Positions 21,166 through 23,396 of a DNA stretch of 23,396 nucleotides are shown here, piece after piece. The translations under genes were made by a program, and so were the position numbers. Each line of letters opens with the position of its first letter. Positions within the stretch are counted from its first letter, which is position 1. Source of the stretch: Clostridiales bacterium (GTDB lineage: Bacteria > Bacillota > Clostridia > Christensenellales > Aristaeellaceae); the NCBI GenBank assembly GCA_004556395.1, contig SFHK01000036.1, positions 1 to 23,396 of the forward strand, read 5' to 3'. Below the pieces are notes generated by a model that saw only the letters and a program-made list of their open reading frames with translations, searched no databases and was not told where the DNA came from.

Positions 21166-22410
21166 ATGGCCAAGCGAATTGCCGTAATCGGCGGCGGCGC
21201 GGCCGGACTGATGGCCGCCCTTTACGCCGCCCGCTCCGGCGCGAGCGTGACGCTTTTCGAGCGCAACGAAAAGCTGGGCAAAAAGATTTACATCACCGGC
21301 AAGGGGCGCTGCAACGTGACCAACGCCGCCGAGCCGGAAGCGTTCATGAAAAACATCGTGCGCAATCCGCGCTTTCTGTACGCTTCGTTCGCGGCGCTGA
21401 ATAACACCGGCCTGATGACGCTTCTGGAAGACCTCGGCGTGCGCCTGAAGGTGGAGCGCGGCGAGCGCGTATTCCCGGAAAGCGACCATGCCAGCGATGT
21501 TACGCTGGCGCTGGAACGGGAAATCCGCCGTCTGGGCGTGAAGGTGCTTCTGAACGAGCGCGTCAAGCGCGTGCTGTCGGAAAACGGCCGCGCCGCGGGC
21601 GTGGAAACCGAGGACGGCCGCGCGCACGCCTTTGACGCTATCGTCGTGGCCACCGGCGGCCTGAGCTATCCCACCACCGGCTCCACCGGCGACGGCTACG
21701 TCTTCGCGAAGGACGCGGGACACGCCATCGCGCCCTGCCGCCCGGCGCTCACCTCCATTGAAACGGTAGAGACGTGGCCGGAACGGCTGATGGGCCTGAG
21801 CCTGAAAAACGTCACCCTGTCGGCGTATCAGGAAACCGGCGGCAAGCCGAAAAAGCTGTTCTCCGAAATGGGCGAAATGCTGTTCACGCATTTCGGCGTG
21901 TCCGGCCCGCTGGTCTTAACGCTTTCCAGCGTCCTGCCCGAGAGCGTCTCCGGCGTTCGCCTGTCCATCGACCTGAAGCCCGCGCTGGACGAGGGCGCGC
22001 TCGATCAGCGCATCCTGCGCGACTTCTCTCAGATGAAAAACAAGCGCCTTGGCACGTGCATGGATGGCCTTGAGCCCCACGCGCTGGGCGAAATGATCCT
22101 TGAGCTGTGTGACCTGTCGCCCTATCAGCCCATCAATGGCGTGACCGCCGTCGAGCGCAGGCGCCTTGTGAAAACACTCAAGGCCGTGCCGCTCACGGTA
22201 AAGGCGCTACGCGGCATGAACGAGGCCATCATCACCCGCGGCGGTGTGCAGGTGAAAGGCGTGAATCCCTCCACCATGGAATCCCGCCTGCTGCCCGGCC
22301 TGTACTTCGCCGGCGAGGTGCTGGACGTGGACGCTTTAACCGGCGGCTTCAACCTGCAAATCGCCTTTTCCACCGGCGCGCTCGCCGGAAAATCCGCCGC
22401 AGCCGGCTGA
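21166..22410 (+). CDS. HI0933/BaiN-like NAD(P)/FAD-dependent oxidoreductase
   Basis: A 414-residue flavoprotein of the HI0933/YhiN family, to which the bile-acid enzyme BaiN also belongs. Seen: the FAD-binding VIGGGAAGLMAALYAARSGA (about 7-26), the family signature GKKIYITGKGRCNVTN (38-53), VVATGGLSYPTTGSTGDGY near 160-180, and the FAD-closing GEVLDVDALTGGFNLQIAFSTG near the C-terminus. It is cytoplasmic. Cellular role is poorly known in most bacteria; no bile-acid genes are seen here, so a BaiN function is not supported. ATG 21166 follows the RpiR stop by 3 nt, so it is likely translated from the same mRNA. It is followed by a strong terminator. Confidence 0.92.
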   Translation: MAKRIAVIGGGAAGLMAALYAARSGASVTLFERNEKLGKKIYITGKGRCNVTNAAEPEAFMKNIVRNPRFLYASFAALNNTGLMTLLEDLGVRLKVERGERVFPESDHASDVTLALEREIRRLGVKVLLNERVKRVLSENGRAAGVETEDGRAHAFDAIVVATGGLSYPTTGSTGDGYVFAKDAGHAIAPCRPALTSIETVETWPERLMGLSLKNVTLSAYQETGGKPKKLFSEMGEMLFTHFGVSGPLVLTLSSVLPESVSGVRLSIDLKPALDEGALDQRILRDFSQMKNKRLGTCMDGLEPHALGEMILELCDLSPYQPINGVTAVERRRLVKTLKAVPLTVKALRGMNEAIITRGGVQVKGVNPSTMESRLLPGLYFAGEVLDVDALTGGFNLQIAFSTGALAGKSAAAG

Positions 22411-22419
22411 CCTCTCCCC

Positions 22420-22456
22420 CGCCGCGCCCTTCCATCCGGAAAAGCGCGGCGTTTTT
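22420..22456 (+). terminator. Rho-independent terminator of the RpiR-flavoprotein operon
   Basis: CGCCGCGC (22420-22427) pairs with GCGCGGCG (22444-22451), followed by TTTTT (22452-22456). An inner TTCC/GGAA pairing lengthens the stem. It lies 9 nt after the flavoprotein stop codon. Confidence 0.92.
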
Positions 22457-22784
22457 ATATCCTACCGCAATTCTATTTTTAAGGCATCACCGCACAATTC
22501 GGCGGCGCGTCGGGCGATGTCTTTTCCGCCATCTGCGGCATGAAAATTCCTCGATTTACCTCCAGTAAACCTTCGGAATTTTCATTTGCATCTGACGAAA
22601 AATCCATTTCTTTGTCGAATATTTATAAATTATTGGATTTAGAACCCCATCCGGCTTCCGACATTTTCCTCTCGTCCGATCTCAGCACGGAACGACGGCC
22701 TTCCCCCGACCGACTCCGCATTCGCCGTATCGCATAGCATCAGAGAAATGCCTGACACTTTATTATAGTAGGAGGGAAAAGCAC
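22457..22784. other. Non-coding gap before the last gene
   Basis: This stretch of about 330 nt has no convincing gene. It holds the structured element at 22485-22585, then an A/T-rich part and a mixed stretch with no clear motif. A TATTAT/TATAGT sequence at 22761-22769 could be the -10 of the following gene, but I find no good -35. AGGAGGG (22770-22776) is the ribosome site of the next gene. A 65-codon frame at 22540-22737 starts inside the hairpin without a ribosome site and looks spurious. Confidence 0.6.
22485..22585. repeat. Structured element with two stem-loops (REP- or MITE-like, or ncRNA)
   Basis: ATGAAAATTCC (22540-22550) and GGAATTTTCAT (22575-22585) are a perfect 11-bp inverted repeat; TTTAC and GTAAA (22555-22559, 22565-22569) nest inside it. 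To the left, CATCACC (22485-22491) and GGCGATG-like bases (22513-22519) can pair; the single mismatch becomes G-U on the minus-strand RNA. The layout recalls a small dispersed repeat or a minus-strand structured RNA. No second copy occurs in this window. Confidence 0.5.
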
Positions 22785-23396
22785 ATGACTCCTATCCGCC
22801 AGCTTCTCCGGCAGCCTGTGCGCCTGATTGCCGTTTTACTTCTGCTCGGCCTGTCCGCCGCCTTCTTCAGCCTGAGCGCGGGCGTGTTTGTCTCCGCTCA
22901 GGCAACCTTGAATGAAATCGAACGCAACTATATAACCATCGCCGTTCCAACCTCGGAGAGTACGATGATCGAGTCAGACGACAACTATGTCACCCACGAA
23001 AACGCAATCAGCAGCGAAATGTGGCGGTATATGGATTCCCTTGCCGAGAGCAAAACACTTATACGCGGCGCCTATTCTCAAAAATTCATCAGCGCCTACT
23101 GTCCGTCCGTGCGCACCGTTATCAGTGCGGAAGAAGACGGTATTTATACTCATAGTTCCGATAAACCCTATAACCGCGCAGTCTTTGTAATTCGCGTTGA
23201 GTCGGTGATGGCCAATGATTTTCCATTCTATGACAGAATCCTGATTTCCGCCAAAATCACAGCGACGATCGAGGAAATTATACAGCTTCATCCCGGTTAC
23301 CAGACGCGCGGAACGCTGAAAATTTCTCACATCTTCAATTCTCGAAATGAATTTGACGCGCTCGGGCTTGCTCCCGGTCAGCGCTATCTGCTGAAC
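22785..23396 (+). CDS. Probable FtsX/MacB-like ABC transporter permease, N-terminal part
   Basis: The frame opens at ATG 22785, 8 nt after AGGAGGG (22770-22776), and remains open for 204 codons to the window edge. It begins TPIRQLLRQPVRLIAVLLLLGLSAAFFSLSAGVFVSA (one membrane helix at about 12-40) and continues as an extracytoplasmic region starting ATLNEIERNYITIAVPTSE. This N-terminal plan (short basic stretch, one helix, large outer loop) fits FtsX/MacB-type permeases, but the diagnostic C-terminal helices are beyond the window, so the call is provisional. Codons here are visibly less GC-biased than in the preceding genes (for example TTTGTAATT, AATGATTTT), and the gene sits downstream of the structured element, which might mark a boundary of acquired DNA. 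Confidence 0.6.
   Translation, partial: MTPIRQLLRQPVRLIAVLLLLGLSAAFFSLSAGVFVSAQATLNEIERNYITIAVPTSESTMIESDDNYVTHENAISSEMWRYMDSLAESKTLIRGAYSQKFISAYCPSVRTVISAEEDGIYTHSSDKPYNRAVFVIRVESVMANDFPFYDRILISAKITATIEEIIQLHPGYQTRGTLKISHIFNSRNEFDALGLAPGQRYLLN

Noticed and set aside
20260..21891. Very long minus-strand open frame opposite RpiR and the flavoprotein
   Set aside because: It covers two well-recognised plus-strand genes and has the His/Arg-rich, low-complexity look of an antisense reading in GC-rich DNA.
21166..22410. Bile-acid metabolism (BaiN) as the role of the flavoprotein
   Set aside because: Family membership alone does not support it and no other bai-like gene is present in the window.
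22540..22737. A 65-codon frame between the flavoprotein and the last gene
   Set aside because: It begins inside an 11-bp inverted repeat, has no ribosome site, and its sequence shows no recognisable fold or signal.
1..23396. CRISPR arrays, tRNA or rRNA genes, phage or defence modules
   Set aside because: No regularly spaced repeats, cloverleaf-like stretches or recognisable rRNA segments were noticed by eye, and no encoded protein resembles phage or defence families.

Overview
The window looks like a chromosomal stretch of a Gram-positive, Clostridia-type bacterium. The reasons are strong AGGAGG-type ribosome sites, CUT1 sugar transporters of the LplB/YtcP type without their own ATPase, PocR- and membrane-anchored AraC regulators, and a GC-rich coding style. 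Christensenellales or a related uncultured gut/rumen lineage is plausible, but that is inference from style only. No rRNA, tRNA, CRISPR array or phage module was seen.

Left end (1-4865), a scarred region: an internal piece of an IS256-family transposase is joined to a decayed sugar-binding protein gene (frameshift plus internal deletion). A minus-strand operon follows: an N-terminally truncated AraC gene, an SDR dehydrogenase, a zinc-independent quinone-oxidoreductase-like MDR and an EamA/DMT exporter. The AraC remnant is fused head-to-head with the C-terminal half of a Gfo/Idh/MocA oxidoreductase on the plus strand, which marks a clear rearrangement (or assembly) breakpoint near 4335-4345.

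Centre (4867-18549), a carbohydrate island built from two divergent operons. The minus-strand operon encodes permease, permease, binding protein and an FAD-dependent oxidoreductase. The plus strand carries a PocR-AraC regulator, then permease, permease, binding protein, a two-TM AraC sensor-regulator and a cytoplasmic GH5 glycosidase. The likely logic is uptake of oligosaccharides by two importers that borrow a shared MsmX-like ATPase, intracellular cleavage by GH5, and possibly redox modification of a sugar or aglycone by the FAD enzyme. Promoters, palindromes and intercistronic stem-loops are well preserved, including a 19-bp palindrome lying exactly between the -35 and -10 of the second binding-protein gene.

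Right end (18572-23396): a bidirectional terminator, a MATE exporter facing left, a divergent RpiR/SIS regulator with a HI0933/BaiN-like flavoprotein 3 nt behind it, a terminator, a structured non-coding element with an 11-bp perfect inverted repeat, and the start of a probable FtsX/MacB-like ABC permease cut by the window edge.

I did not find a clearly new defence or mobile system. The most interesting items are the two breakpoints, the promoter palindromes, the FAD enzyme inside a sugar-uptake operon and the structured element near 22.5 kb.
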